NCBI RefSeq assembly: GCF_022682495.2
Contig: NC_071397.1
Coordinates: 14,971,082 to 15,035,081 of the forward strand
DNA length: 64,000 nucleotides
Reading direction: 5' to 3'
Source of the DNA: Desmodus rotundus
Taxonomy: Eukaryota; Chordata; Mammalia; Chiroptera; Phyllostomidae
How positions within the stretch are numbered: position 1 is the stretch's first letter; each line of letters begins with the position of its first letter. The notes under the pieces are model-generated. The model was given only the letters and a program-made list of their open reading frames with translations, searched no databases and was not told the DNA's origin. The translations under genes and the position numbers were made by a program. This document shows positions 35,830 to 49,200 of this stretch, piece after piece.

Positions 35830-36350
35830 AAATTTGTGCTCTGACCCCTTTTTAACGTTATCTTTACCTTGCTCTCTGCACTGAGCCATTCTAGGCTTCT
35901 TGACTTCCCTTAAATGTACCAGATTTGTTCTTACCTCAGCAACTTTGCACTCACTGTTCTCTTCGCATAAAAGTACTTTTATGCGGAGTACTTCGCATAA
36001 AAAGTACCTTTTGTCGTTGTTGTTTTCGTACTTCCATGTTGTCTGCAATCCAATGCCATCACCTCAGAGAGCGCTTACCTGTCTTATTTAAATCAACCCT
36101 CCTTCCTCTCCATCAGTCCTCATCATTCTTTATTGTCTTGCCCATTTTAGTTTATGGCACTTACCACTTTCTATATTTTATTAGGGTTTATTTGCAAATA
36201 CTTAGTTTTCTTTCTGTCTGCCTTGTTAGAATCTGAACTCAATGAGGTTTGGAACTTGGTCTGTCTTTTTAATCACTATTTTCAAAGGGATTAAATACCT
36301 AATTAAATACCTGAGCCATAATTGTTTCAGATAATTATTTGTTGAATGCA
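35830..36350 (+). mobile_element. L2 LINE 3' end
   Basis: Ends with text such as AATCTGAACTCAATGAGG, GAACTTGGTCTGTCTTTTT and AATTATTTGTTGAATGCA, the familiar L2 3' terminal order. Interrupted near 35960-36010 by a palindromic segment. Confidence 0.55.
35964..36007. repeat. 22-bp perfect palindrome plus third copy of its arm
   Basis: CGCATAAAAGTACTTTTATG followed by CG (35964-35985) is a perfect palindrome. The arm recurs in direct orientation at 35990-36007 as ACTTCGCATAAAAAGTAC. Confidence 0.85.
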
Positions 36351-37070
36351 GTAATAAATTATTATGCATTGTGATGATTATTATGAAAGGAGGTATAGGA
36401 AGCTGTAAGAGGGAATAGGGGGATGTTGGGAGAAATGTCATTTAATGTGAAGGAGCCAGTCTAGCAAGTAATAGAGGGATGACTCTTCCACACAGAGCCA
36501 ATAGCAAACACAAATGCCCTCAGCTGAGAATAATCTTGAAGCTCTTGAGAGAATAAGATCATTGAATTTAGAACATAAGAATTAAGGGAGGGTGGACTGA
36601 AGTGAGATTGGATAGGAAAGTATAGAAAAGAAGATGTAGCTTCTTGCCTATCAGTTTGAGTACAAATATTATCCTCAGTACTTGAGAGGCCTATGGGAAG
36701 GTCTTGAAATTAGACTAATTAGGAAGTCTATCACTTTAGAGGTTAAGAAATGTGTTAAAAAATGAAAAACAGCATCTGGGGGTTGCATTGGCAGCTTTGG
36801 AGCTGTCCTCATTTTGCTTTTGCCTTGTGACTTGTATCCTTGAAATGATTAGTGAGCTTGAAACTGGGTAAATGTGTGAGTTTGATTTGAAAATCTCAAT
36901 CATTGGTATGATCTGAGAGTTCTTCAAACGCAAAATCAAACATTTAGCAATGAAGTGGCAGAATTTAAACTTGGGAGCGGGGCAGAGGAGTCTGAAAATG
37001 TATAACCAGATAATCTAGAGAACAAGTATGAAGTGCCACGGAGCCAAGAAAAATAGATTTTCTGTTTTTA
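36350..37070. other. Intergenic sequence, nothing recognised
   Basis: No supported gene or nameable repeat. Confidence 0.3.
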
Positions 37071-37074
37071 ATGC

Positions 37075-37630
37075 ACGTTTTATTTTGGAGTCTTTCTGAC
37101 TCACAGAAATGTTGCTAAGCTAGTACAGATGATTTCCACATACTCTGCATCCATTTCCCATAATGTTAGCCTCTTACATACCCTCGTACAGTTGTACAGA
37201 CTAAGAAATCAATATTACTATTTAAAACACTACAGAGTCTATTCAGATTTCAGCAGTTTTTCCATTCATGACCTTTATTCTGTTCCAGAATCCAATCCAA
37301 AATAATACATTGTACTTGGTCCTCATGCTCGTTTAGTCTCCTCTGCTCTGTGACGGTTTCTCCAGATGTCCTTGTTGCTCATGATTTCAACAGTTTAGAG
37401 GAGTCCGGGTCAGAGGTATTTTGTAGAATGTCCCTCAATTTAAGTCTGCCTAATATTTATCTCATGACAAGACTTGGATTATAAGTTTTTAGAAAGATTA
37501 CCCCAGCAGTGAAATGCCTTTCTAGTCACTCATGTAAATGGGGACATGAGTCCACATGACTTATTAGAGGTGATGTTAACTTCAATCACTTGGTTAAGAT
37601 GGCATTTGCCAGATTTCTCTGTATAGTTAT
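37075..37630 (-). mobile_element. Ancient L1-type 3' UTR fragment, antisense
   Basis: Phrases such as TTCCAGAATCCAATCC, CTCCTCTGCTCTGTGACGG and TTTTGTAGAATGTCCCTCAA recur genome-wide in mammals and, as I recall, belong to old L1 (L1ME/HAL1-type) 3' ends. Family name uncertain. Confidence 0.4.
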
Positions 37631-37639
37631 ATTGTTCCC

Positions 37640-38166
37640 TTTCCATACTTCACTCTTTGAAAATGAGTCACTAAGTTCAGCCCAGAATCAAATGGGAGGG
37701 GGTTAAGTTCTATCTCCTGGAGGAAAGAGTATTTATGTGTATTACATTAAATTCTTCTTTAAGGAAGATTTGTCTAAGAGAGGAGAGGTGTAAACAGGAA
37801 GGTGTGGTGTTCTATTTATGCATATGAAGAATTTTGGCAAAATGAAGGTTGATTTTTGGCAAAATGAAGGTGGGGGTTCTTAGGAGGAAACATTTTAATT
37901 TAGTTATGAGGATGGAAGCTAGATGAGTGAGAAGAAGGGTGAATGAATGGCAGATGAGGAATTAAAGACCCCGTATGTGAGCACTTTTTTGGATAAAAGA
38001 GATTTCTGTAAAGTTAAGAACAGATCCAGGAAAAAAAAAGACATTACTATTTGGAGTCAAATTTGTAGCTAACACATCTATGATTTCCTAGCTAATAAGT
38101 GTCAAATGTAAGGAGATGTAGCCCTCCTCCACTTCGCCATGTTCCATCTGTATTGGGCGTTTATTT
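37640..38166 (-). other. 3' flank and UTR of the CRISP3-like gene
   Basis: About 37998-38090 aligns with the CRISP2 3' UTR near 16500-16590, showing that the duplication includes the 3' flank. No canonical AATAAA was found at the position equivalent to CRISP2's. Confidence 0.45.
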
Positions 38167-38294
38167 TTAATAAATTTTGTCTGAACATTTGCAGGAAGCC
38201 TTGCACTTGTCCTTGGTGACTGGATGTGTACAACCCACTTGGTCCTTCAAGTCTTTACAGTTACTATAAACATCTTCATACTTGCAAGAATTAG
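38167..38294 (-). CDS. CRISP3: CRISP3-like coding exon 7 (cysteine-rich domain, stop)
   Basis: 128 bp, acceptor TTATTTCAG. It encodes [20 protein letters not shown] and on to [12 protein letters not shown], then TAA. All six domain cysteines are kept. The minus strand carries AATAAA at 38160-38165, right after the stop; it is probably too close to be the sole poly(A) signal. Confidence 0.91.
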
Positions 38295-41200
38295 CTGAAA
38301 TAAAAACAGTAAATTAGTAACTTCATTATCATTACCCTCCGCAGCAGTAACACAAATAATAAATCCAGGAAGAGGGAAGAGAACAAACAATTTGGCATCA
38401 TTCATTTCTCTCAGATGGCCATTTCATATCTTCAGGGATGTATAAGTCCCCTTACTTAAATTTACTGATTAAGGCATCATTTCTTTCTAAATTTGAGCTT
38501 TTCCAAATGTTTCTAAAATAATTGACCAACTTTCCTCCGTCAGAAAAAAGGGTAGAATGAATTAACCATAAATAAGTCTCTCTAAAGCTGCCCCATCCAA
38601 AAGTACAGCCACTAGCCATGTGGTCGCTTAAATGTAAACTTAAATGAATTCAATAAAATTTCAGGTGCTCAGTGGTATGGACTAGTACCATGTCAAGTGT
38701 CCAACAGCCAACGTGTCTAGGGGCTGCTTTATAGACAGTGCAGAAATTGGACATTTCCATCCTGGCAGAAAGTTACATTGGGTGCTCTTGCCACCAGACT
38801 CCAATGATGTCAGCCTCTCTTTCAGGAGTAAGGAGTTAGAAGAAGAAGTGAATGTAAAATGTAAAACAGAAAGAAGTTTTAGTATTGTTATTGGACATTT
38901 CCACCTGGATGTCACTCAGTGGCAAAAACTCAACAAATCTCAGACTAAATTAATCACCCTACCTACGAGCTTGGCATTTTTTTGGTATCTCTCCCCAACT
39001 CCCAGCCCAACTCACCCAATCTCAAAGGAATGGCATTCCGCACTACTAAAGAATTCAAACCAGGAACTAGGAATCAACCTGAACTCACCCCCCTCGACTT
39101 TTATCTATGCTTAAAAAGCACAGGCAATAAACACTGGCTATTCTACTTTTTCCCTGTCTCTCATAAACTGTTCATTTATCTTCATTCATTTCACCCTAAT
39201 ACAGTAAAAACATCCATTTGTTTTTGAACCCATGTTTCTCAATAGTATCTCAGCTTGTTTCTATCCAATTTTTTCTTCATACTGCCAGGAGCTCTTATAA
39301 AACATAGTTCTGATCTTACCACTCTTCTGTCTAAAATCTTTCACCTGGCTACTTATTACTAATAGGAAAAATTCCAAAATTAACAAATAGTATTCAGCAG
39401 AGTCCATAACTATTTTCTTCTTTAGTTAATCTATAGTTTTTATATCATCAATATTCTGAATTATGGCTATATATTTCACTTAGAAAGAATGCTACAATTC
39501 AGTCAGATGAATGCATTTGAGAAGTAAACATTTTAGTTAATGGGTCAATGGTATTGTTCATAATAATTCTAGTAATACATCTCAACTAAACAAAAGTACC
39601 AACTCTTTGTACACTAATTCATAACAACACTGGAAAGCAGATACATGACATTAATTTTACTCCTTTTTGTTAAAAGAGCTTTGAAGCTTCTGGTAGCTAA
39701 TAATACCATATGCAGATTTGACAGAAATTTTAAAAGTACATAGTAGTTATAGCAAACAAGAGTGTGAATGCTTATTCAATTAAACTTGATGATTCTAACT
39801 ATACTATGAGAAAACTGAAGAATGCACTGTGATGAACTCATTGGCATATACGGGATTATATTTGGTGTGCCTGTCCAGACTGAGCCAGATTCTGTGGCCC
39901 CATACCTTTATATCTGTACCTATTGTCTTTTTAAATGCAACTTTTCTGTAATAACATTAACTTTGATAAAAAGAAAATTCATTTTAATTATAATAAATTA
40001 TGTTCACAGAAACATTTTCATATATGCCAATATGTAATGGGTTTGACATAGTCACAGATACACCTCGATGGTAGATGTTCCTTTAAGTTACATATGCCAA
40101 CAGGCTTTCATTGCAAATATTGCATATATGTACTGAATGATTTGAGATCTTTGCTTAAATACATGCTGTTGAGTAGTTTTATTGTTGTCTTGTGCATGAA
40201 AGCATTGCTTAAGTTGGCTCCATTCAGAAGATTTCCTAATTTTTAAAAAGAAATACCAGGTCATTGAATTATACTAGTAAATCGATGACTTCAAACTTAC
40301 TGCATAGTCCATTGTCACAGTGACTAGGGCAGCTGGCACAGGGTGTTCCTGATAGGTAAGGAGTATATTTTCTGCTAGCAATATTACCCCTGAAATTTGA
40401 AATACAACACAACAAACACTTTAAAAAAATTTTTAGTTCAGTTTATGCTCCAAGGCTAGTATCCATCACTATATATCTGAATATTTACTCAATGTTTTAA
40501 TCGTGCCACCTGAAAAATGAATATCCCCAATATCTGTACTCAGATAACAGTGCAAAGTAAGACAGTAATTCACACCAACACTCCCTTGACCATAATCTCA
40601 CATCTGAGCAACTGGAATGGAATAAACAGGGTCTAAAGTTTTGAGAGTATATCTTAATGTGGCAACACTCTTCATCTATCCATAGACTTGGTCAAATTGC
40701 TAAGGCAGGGTACACCAAGGTGCTGACTAGAGGAGAAGCATATCCCCTGCAGGAATGTGCAAACCACAGCCCGCAAGCCACATGTGGCCCAGGGTGGCTA
40801 TGAATGCAGCCCAACACAAAATCATAAATTTACTTAAAACATTATGGGATATATGTTTTTGGGATTATGTGCCACAATGTATTTATTGTGTGGCCCAAGA
40901 CAACTCTTCTTCTTCCCGTGTGGCCCAGTGACACCAAAAGATTGGATACCCCTGTGAGAGCTAGTAGAATCTCCTGGGGGACAGAAGGTTGCATTATGGA
41001 AAATACTTAATATTGAATGCAATTTTATATTTTAAAAGGAAACTCTAATTGTACATAAGTTCTATACTACGAACTGGAGAAAGTAATGCTCCAAGATAAG
41101 TTTTGGCCTCTAAATGCAGGGCAGTGATATTTTCAAGTACTTCGTGGGAGGTGTATACGGTAGGAAGGATTTTGAATGCCTAGAGGTTTTGTATGTGAGA

Positions 41201-43243
41201 TTTTTGTGTTTACTAAAAATGGGAATGTTCGAAGGAAAGGTTTCGTTAACACTAATCTCCAGGGTAAAGTGGTCTTACAATGACTAGCCTGTGCTTCATT
41301 GATAATTATTATCTCTTTGGCTGTTATTATCTGAAAATACAATAGAGTTAATGTTTCATTTGGACCTAGTGGTCCAAAGACCCAAGGCAATGTATCTGAA
41401 TCTCAGTCTCCTTGCACATAATATAGCTATGAAGGTGTGTGAGCTTTTGGAAAATCGTGAAATATATATAAAAATATTTTAGAAGTTCTTTCACTCCTGC
41501 TTTTCTTGTTATTCATTTCAACTCTTACCACAGATAACTTATTCTAGTTGCCTCTCCTCTCACAGCCAGATAGTGGGCCTGGGTGTATTCTTCTAGGACA
41601 TTTCAATTCTTTCTATTAAACCCCAACTGGTGCTTGCAGGAAAATGACTGTGAATGTCATACTTCTCAAACTGGAACCCAACGTCACCTGGCTCATCTAC
41701 AGTTTTAAAATAAACCATGTAGGCAGCTTGGTTTGGGGGAAAACTCTCCCTCCAGTAGCAAGGAGTTTCAAACATTGAAAATAACCTGTATATCATAAAT
41801 ATATCATCACTATATCCATAGAATTTTTGTGGATAAGTCAAATATATTGCTTGAGGAAGGAGTATATTTCCTGTTATAAATCAAGATTTTATTGGATGGT
41901 TCCTTCTGAGATTTTGTGTTAAATTCTAAAAAACAAACACTCAAGATATTACCTTTTCTTGATAATTTGAAACATATTAGGGATTTTCTAAAAACCCTTT
42001 GAGGCCCAACATGTAATAATTCCTTAATGGTATACTATAGGTATTTTAGATAAACAACAGTATGAACATTTCTGTACAAAGAATATTTGAGTACTGTTTG
42101 TTACCTCACCTTTACCCTTGGACTTACCATCAAGCTTTCATTTTCTAGAACCTGAATTTAATAAAAACTGACAGTACCGAAACTAGACAACTACACATAA
42201 CATATATCCATGTAACCCTGAGCCTCAGGAAAGACAAATAATTTTAATCATGAGGGAGTAAGCTTCAGATATTATATTTGAAACTGAAAAGTTGGTCTTC
42301 TGTCTGAGAAGTTGATTGTGTCTCAAATTTAGAAAAGCTTTCTAAAGATGAATCTCTCCCTCCCATGGAAGTATGCTTTTTCAGTCTGGGTTGTCTCTTA
42401 CATGGTAAATTTTAAATATTAAGTTGCTGATGGCATCATTGACAGCAAATTTGAAAGCATATACTTACGCAGAACAATATTGGCAGACATAGTTGTATGC
42501 TAGCCTTTCATTGGGACAATAGGCATTTCCACATCCAAGAAGGAAAGATGAGTACCAAGCAACCTACATGCCCATAAGTGAAGATACAAGAGTGTATTAG
42601 AGAAGGAAATATCAAAAAAACAAATAATAGGAAATAAAAAAAGGAAAAAATGTTACTGATGTATTATGATTACATATACCTTATGGAAATATTTAAATTA
42701 TTGAATGGACTTAAAAATCTTTTAAAACAGTTCATTTTCATGTAAGTTCACTACTTTATCCAATTAGACTTCTCAAAAAAGTGGAGTATGTTTCCCTACC
42801 AAGAGCCTGCAGGCTTTTGACAACTGACAGCTCACAGCTGAAACACCCACAAAATGCAAAGACTATCCTTTACCTACTTGAGATCTTCCCCCAGATTCAA
42901 TAGTGGAATCAGTCCAAATTTGGAGAGGCTCTCTTTCTAGGGCATTTACCACAGCTCTTTTTTCACTTGTTTCCCTTACCTGGGTATAATGTCCAATCAT
43001 TGCATTGGCATATTTTGGCCCTTCACCATAGGTAAAATTTATTTTCTCATCGAACCAACGTTGGATTGCATATGACCATGGAACAGGTCTATTTGACATA
43101 AAGATATTCTCGCCACAACTCTTTTCACCTAAGAAGAAACAGATCATTTCTGAGGAAAGCAAAAAAGCATGCAATGGTATATATGCCTATATATACATAC
43201 ATACATACATACATATATATATGCATGCGTGTACATATGCCTG

Positions 43244-43284
<41 letters not shown>

Positions 43285-46200
43285 GGGAATCTATGTATGT
43301 ATGTATCTATATGCTGTCTAGATTTGTTGCTCTTCAGACACAGTGCCTGTAGTTGTTGGTAACTGCTGATTAATGCATAGAGTTCCTTATCAGCTATGAG
43401 CTGAATGGAAGCCATATGTACCCCACAGTGAGGTTGGTCTCAATGTGGAGATTGTGAATAGAGGAAGTCCTCCTTCTTTAACATCTACTCCCCTAGAGAC
43501 ATTCATCACAGAGTAAATTCTTCATGAATGTTGGTCTCATGCTCTCTGCGGCGCACTGTTAGCTTGCTGGAAGCAGAAAGCAACTCATAACATTTCTCCT
43601 ACCTTAACCCACACTTACCAGAAACTTATCATCTATAGCAACTTTAATAAATGTTTAGGGTTGTTTTGTGTAAATTTTGAAAAAAAATCTTAGTCTTTAA
43701 GAGCCCTCAGCATGAAACAGGTGACACTAGGAGGGACAGTATTTTCAAAGTTTATGGGTCTCCCCTTCATCAGCAAATCAGAATGTGACAGGCCAACTTC
43801 TCCTCAAAGAATTAGGATAAAAGTGCTTTGAAGCCCAGAAACACTTCAATGTATTTTTCAAACCTTGAAATTAATACTTATGTTTGAATGGCTCGGAAAG
43901 TACTATCTACATACTCCTGAAAAGTGTGAAAAGTAAACTACTCTCAAATAGCTCTTGTAAGAGGGAAAGAAAGAAGCTGAGATGCTAACAGTAGACTGGA
44001 ATCTTCAAAACCTTTTGTTTCAGTCTTCTACTGAAAATAGTCATCCCTCTTCATAATTTCATTGAATCATTATATTGAAAATACAAATACCAATGGCAGT
44101 TCTACTTCAAAACAGGTGAATTATTTACTACTTTCAAATCGGGCTTGTCTACATCTGTCACTTAAGAATTTAAGTAAATATTTTGCTTACTTGTTCGTAC
44201 AGATGATCTCTAGTTGCTTTTAGGTCCCTTTGTGTGGAGACCATGTCTCTGAGGCTACTTTGAGTGTAACATAGTACCACGTGCATTGCAAGGGGCATCC
44301 AGAATGTGCAAAAGATTTGCCTTCCTGTCACTGAAGATTAAAAAGATGCTAATGCTAAATATTTTTGAGTAAAATTCAGAAACAGTTTGACAAAATTCAA
44401 CACATTTTATAAATCCAAAAATAAATACTTTTTAAAACACAGACTCTATAATATGAAAATGACACTGGGTTAGATGTATGAAATTCTAATTTTAAATTTC
44501 CCAGATATGACACTTCTTAGCAATTATTTCCCTGCTAATGGTGGTTAATGGGAAAATAATTTTCTTTCCTGTTAACAGATGGCTAAGAGGTACAAATGTG
44601 ATACTGTGTGAGACAGTTTTTGTAAAGATAAAAGCATAAGCACAGGGTGGTACTTCATCGAGAGTTTTCTCTCACAGAGATAGTTATACTTGGAAAAGTT
44701 AGCATTCGAAGCAACATTTATCCTCCAGGTTTCTTAATGCTACATCAAAACAGGTGTTCCCTTATTATTTCACTTTTTCATCTACTCAATAAAAATTTAC
44801 CAGTTTACATACCGACTGTTCGACTCTGTGGTTCACTGTGTCGGTAAATGCACATGTTTGCCCAATTCTGGGCATTTGCTGCTGCCCTCTTGGACCATTT
44901 CTAAAAAGAAAGAGGGAGAAAAAGATAGGCGCTTAATGACTCAAACCACAGAGGAACATAAGCTTTGTAATGAGAAGTGTAGTTGATTCATATCATTATA
45001 CATTTTTCTGTACATGCATATTCTTATTATCCTTATAATCAAAGACATATTTCTGATGTGTCTTTCTGTTTCTTAAAGAGATTAGATAGTATGGCTACCC
45101 TGAGGAACTATAAAACCTAAGATAGTTAATAATCTATGTATGATGGCATGGTGGGAACACCTACAGACTCTTAGCTGTGGTTCTTAACTAAATATTAGTA
45201 AACATGCAGATCTATTGAGATTATTTTTCCTATAATACTAAAATGGCCTACTTCATTCCTAGTTCCTTCCATTGCCCCCACCATGGAATGCATTTGGGAG
45301 ATGTGGCTTTTAGCAATGCACCCAGAATCATCTGTTATTTACCCTGAATTACATTGATCCTAAAGGGAAAGGCCTTCCTGATTCTACCTCAAGAGCAATA
45401 GTGATCAGAAAAGCATAATGGCCCCTTATTGGATGTCAACAGATTTGGTTTTAATTCTGCCTCTAAAGTTAAATAGTGCTGTAAAATGGACAGGTTATTT
45501 AACCATTATGAAGTACAATTAAGAATTTCTTCTCGGTCCCATGGAGCTAATTAAGCTTAAGCTTTGCATCTCTCCCTTGCATAGGTTCTTCTAAGGCTAT
45601 GCAAGGGGCCCACAGAATACGCATGGTCATTTTTTATAAAATTTGCAGTGGTAAGATAGTTGTGTACTCTTCCTTAAAGAGGGTTCCTTCAGATTTCAAA
45701 TCAGCAAGAGTTGAATTTCCCTGACTAAAAACGTGTCTTAGAGGAAAGGTCGACGGAGTAAGGTGAAACCTGGGTAGAGTGGACACTAATGATAAGGATG
45801 ATGTCAATAATCACATGTAGGTCGACTCACTATACAGAGAGGGACTGGACAGAGAGCTGCCTGCAGTCAGAGAACTTACTGGAAAATTGGTTTGGATCAA
45901 AATGAACAGAAAATGCCTGGTAAAAGTGTCCAAAAGTCAATTTATCAAGGTCAGAAGGCACACACTAACATTGGGGAAGGTTTCAGAATGAGCTGCAGGG
46001 CTCTGTAAGTACCCTAAAATTGTGTGCAAATTATATACACTAATACAGAAATAGATTGTTACATATTATATACCGTACATTCCATATATGCATTTTTTTT
46101 CTGGGAAGAGATATTTCACTGAAAAGATGGGCAACTCTGAAATGGACATGATAGTGAATCAATTCTTCCAGATTGTATTATTCTAGTGAACAGAACATGT

Positions 46201-49200
46201 AATGGTAGGATGATACACAATTTATAAGCAAAAATAGTATGTGGAATGAAAAAAAGGTATTTATGCATTGTCAATAACAAAGCTTTATTAAAATAACGAA
46301 GACAGAACTTCCTGTCACAAACATCTTATGCAAGCTTATTTACTAGGAGTCTGTGCTTATCACAGATCCACAATCCACTTTCCTTTTGTTACCGCCTCTT
46401 ACCATCTTCAGCATGTTGCTGGCAGGTGGACTGACTATTCTCCTTAGGTCATTGTGTTTATCTACAATCTCCTTTCGAATCTCACTTCGGACTTTTTGGG
46501 GGGTGTTTGACAAAGCATCAAAATATAGGTCCTAAAGGAAAACCAAATTAGAGTTATTTTTAAAAGTTTAAAAAATTGCAACCTTGTGAATAAGTTAATT
46601 CAAGAAAACAAAGATTAATTAAAAGATATTCAATTTAGCCCTGGCTGGTGTGCCTTAGTTGGTTGGGAGTTGTCCCACAAAGCGCAAAGTCGCTGGTTCA
46701 ATTCCAGGACAGGGCACATGCATGGGTTTTGGTTTGTTCCTGGTAGGGACGTGTGAGAGGCAAAGGACCAATGTTTCTCTCTCCCATTGGTGTTTCTCTC
46801 CCTCTCCTCCCTCTCTTTCTCCCTCCTTTCCCCTCTTTCTAAAATCAAAAGGCATGATCTCAGGTGAAGATAAGGAAAAAGAGCTCCGTTCAAACCAATA
46901 TTAATTGTTATACATTACCAATGAATCTGAACCAAAGCTATGACCTTTTGAATAGGAAAGAAATAGTGTTAAATTTTGAGTGTGTATGTAGTTCATGTCA
47001 TGACAATTAAAAACACCTCTGAGGCCACAAATACCACTTTCTAGTGTTAAAAGATGTCTTAATGTGATTTTTCTAGACATATGAGTGATGATGTAATGAC
47101 AGTATTTTAAGATGGGAACTGTAAAGGCATTCTCTTTCACAATCAGGCTACAGCAAAGGAGTGCTAAGAGGAGAGACAGCTGGCTCATCTAGACTTTAAG
47201 GGGAACTTTGATCCGACATGGTGTCTGTATTTAAAGAAAAAATGTGTAGGCCCAGTCCAAGTGCATTCAATATTCTAGTAAATGATTCTACCTATTATGT
47301 AGCAGATTTTATGGAGTTATTCAAAAGACAGTTTTATAATATTAAACATATCTCCAAGGCAATGTGGAGGGAGCAAAGGCAGCCAATTAATGGATTATTG
47401 CTGACTGTTAATTTTAGAAATAGAAATATAATTCAGATATTAAATCACATGCTTATATTTCTGGTGTATCTTTGCGGGGGGTTGGGGGTGTCTAAGCCTA
47501 GAGGTGGAGTAAGGTGTGTGATTATTGCATAAGGTTGACACGATTTGATGACCTAAATTGACACAAGAATGTGACATTATAAGAGCATGAGCAAGATTTG
47601 AAGGTAAAAGTCTAAACAGGGCCTCTGGAATAAGTTCTCCTCTCCTCCCACAATACTCAGTTTTTGCAAACATTTCCAAATACCGAGAACATAGGTCTGA
47701 CCATATTCTATTGCCACTATCTACTTATGTGCCCGTTTCTCCCACCTGCTGGTATGTTCCTAAAGACAGAGACCGAGAAAGAACACCAGTGTGTCCACAG
47801 ATCTGGCTCATTCTCAGCTACTTATTGCTAAATTGGAAGGGGTACACAAGTGAAATATTAGCAGTGACTGATCACAGAACAAAATAACATCTCTTGTCCC
47901 ATTTGGCCTCAAAATCCTCCTTAAAATAGTTTCATTTCAAAGCATATCAAACTTGTCCCCTGAGAAAGAAGAAGTAATTATTTTGTGCTTCTTACCCCAG
48001 TTTCTTTTGCAGGTAAAAATTCTACTGAAGACATGTCTTTGTTTCTTTTTAAATAAGTATTAATAAAGCTTTTATCAGGTGATGGGAATGCGAAAAGTGT
48101 TGAGAATAAAATGGGTGAATAAAATATGGTATCTGCTATACTTAAAGAATTTGTACTGGAAAGACAATATGGCATAAATGAGTCTAATGCCACATGACAA
48201 ATAAAATAATCGGCAGGGTCTGCTAGATGTAGAGAAAGAAGGGATCAATTTTTCTTCATTGGGTTCGGGAAAGGCTTCCCAAAAAGTGGTCTGGCTGGGA
48301 GTTGGAGAGCTGAGTGGTGTTTTCTAGGGCACAGAAGAGAGCACAGTGAGAGAACCCAGAAAACCACACTGGACACGGGGAATGTAGAGCACCAGCAAAC
48401 ACTTAGTCATGTGGAAGATCCAATTATATCTCCATTTTAAATAACGTTATGAGTGAAAATCAGGAGATGGACAAGAAAGATAACAGGGGATCAGAAATGG
48501 CCTTGAAAGGAATTCTTTAGGAATGAAACTGGGAAGACAGAACTACTTAAATGAAGCCCTTAGTGATGAATATATTGTCTTCAGATAGAAAATTTGATTA
48601 ACGATGACTTCGTGTCTGAATGCCAGATGAGGTTTGACCCAGTGTCAGAGTTCTCTGGTCTCAGGGGTCTCGGCTAATCTTACCTGCCCAAAGCCAAGGA
48701 AGGGGCGGGAACAGAGAGCAAGGACCAAAGCTCCGCCCATTCAGAGGTTTTCTGACCAGAAAAGCCTGCGCACCAGGTGAGAAGAAAAACTGATGCTGCT
48801 CTTGGGATTGGTAAAGTGAAGCAGCGTACTGGAAATAATTAGAGCATCTTATCCACAAATTAATTATAAACCTTATGAAAATATCCAAACGCTTAATATC
48901 CCTAGTAAACCTTCTCTTTTTTAATTAAAAAGCATGTATAACTATTCTCACACAGTATAAAAATGAAATGTGGTGACGTCTGTGAGGAACCTGTCTTAAT
49001 TTGAGATAGATAAACAGACTCAATTTCCGGTGGGGGCCACATTCCAATGGGTTAAATAACAGAAAATTAGACAAGAGCTTGGGATAGGCGGAGTTTGGTC
49101 AGCTTTTGAACCCAGAGACCAGTGGTGTCATCAGAGAAATAATTAAAGCATCACATGTAATTTTTATTTTTGGGTGACCACTTTATAAAAAAATAAACAG

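Noticed and set aside
40750..40954. 62-codon minus-strand frame overlapping this element
   Set aside because: Too short, inside a hAT-like element with no transposase similarity.
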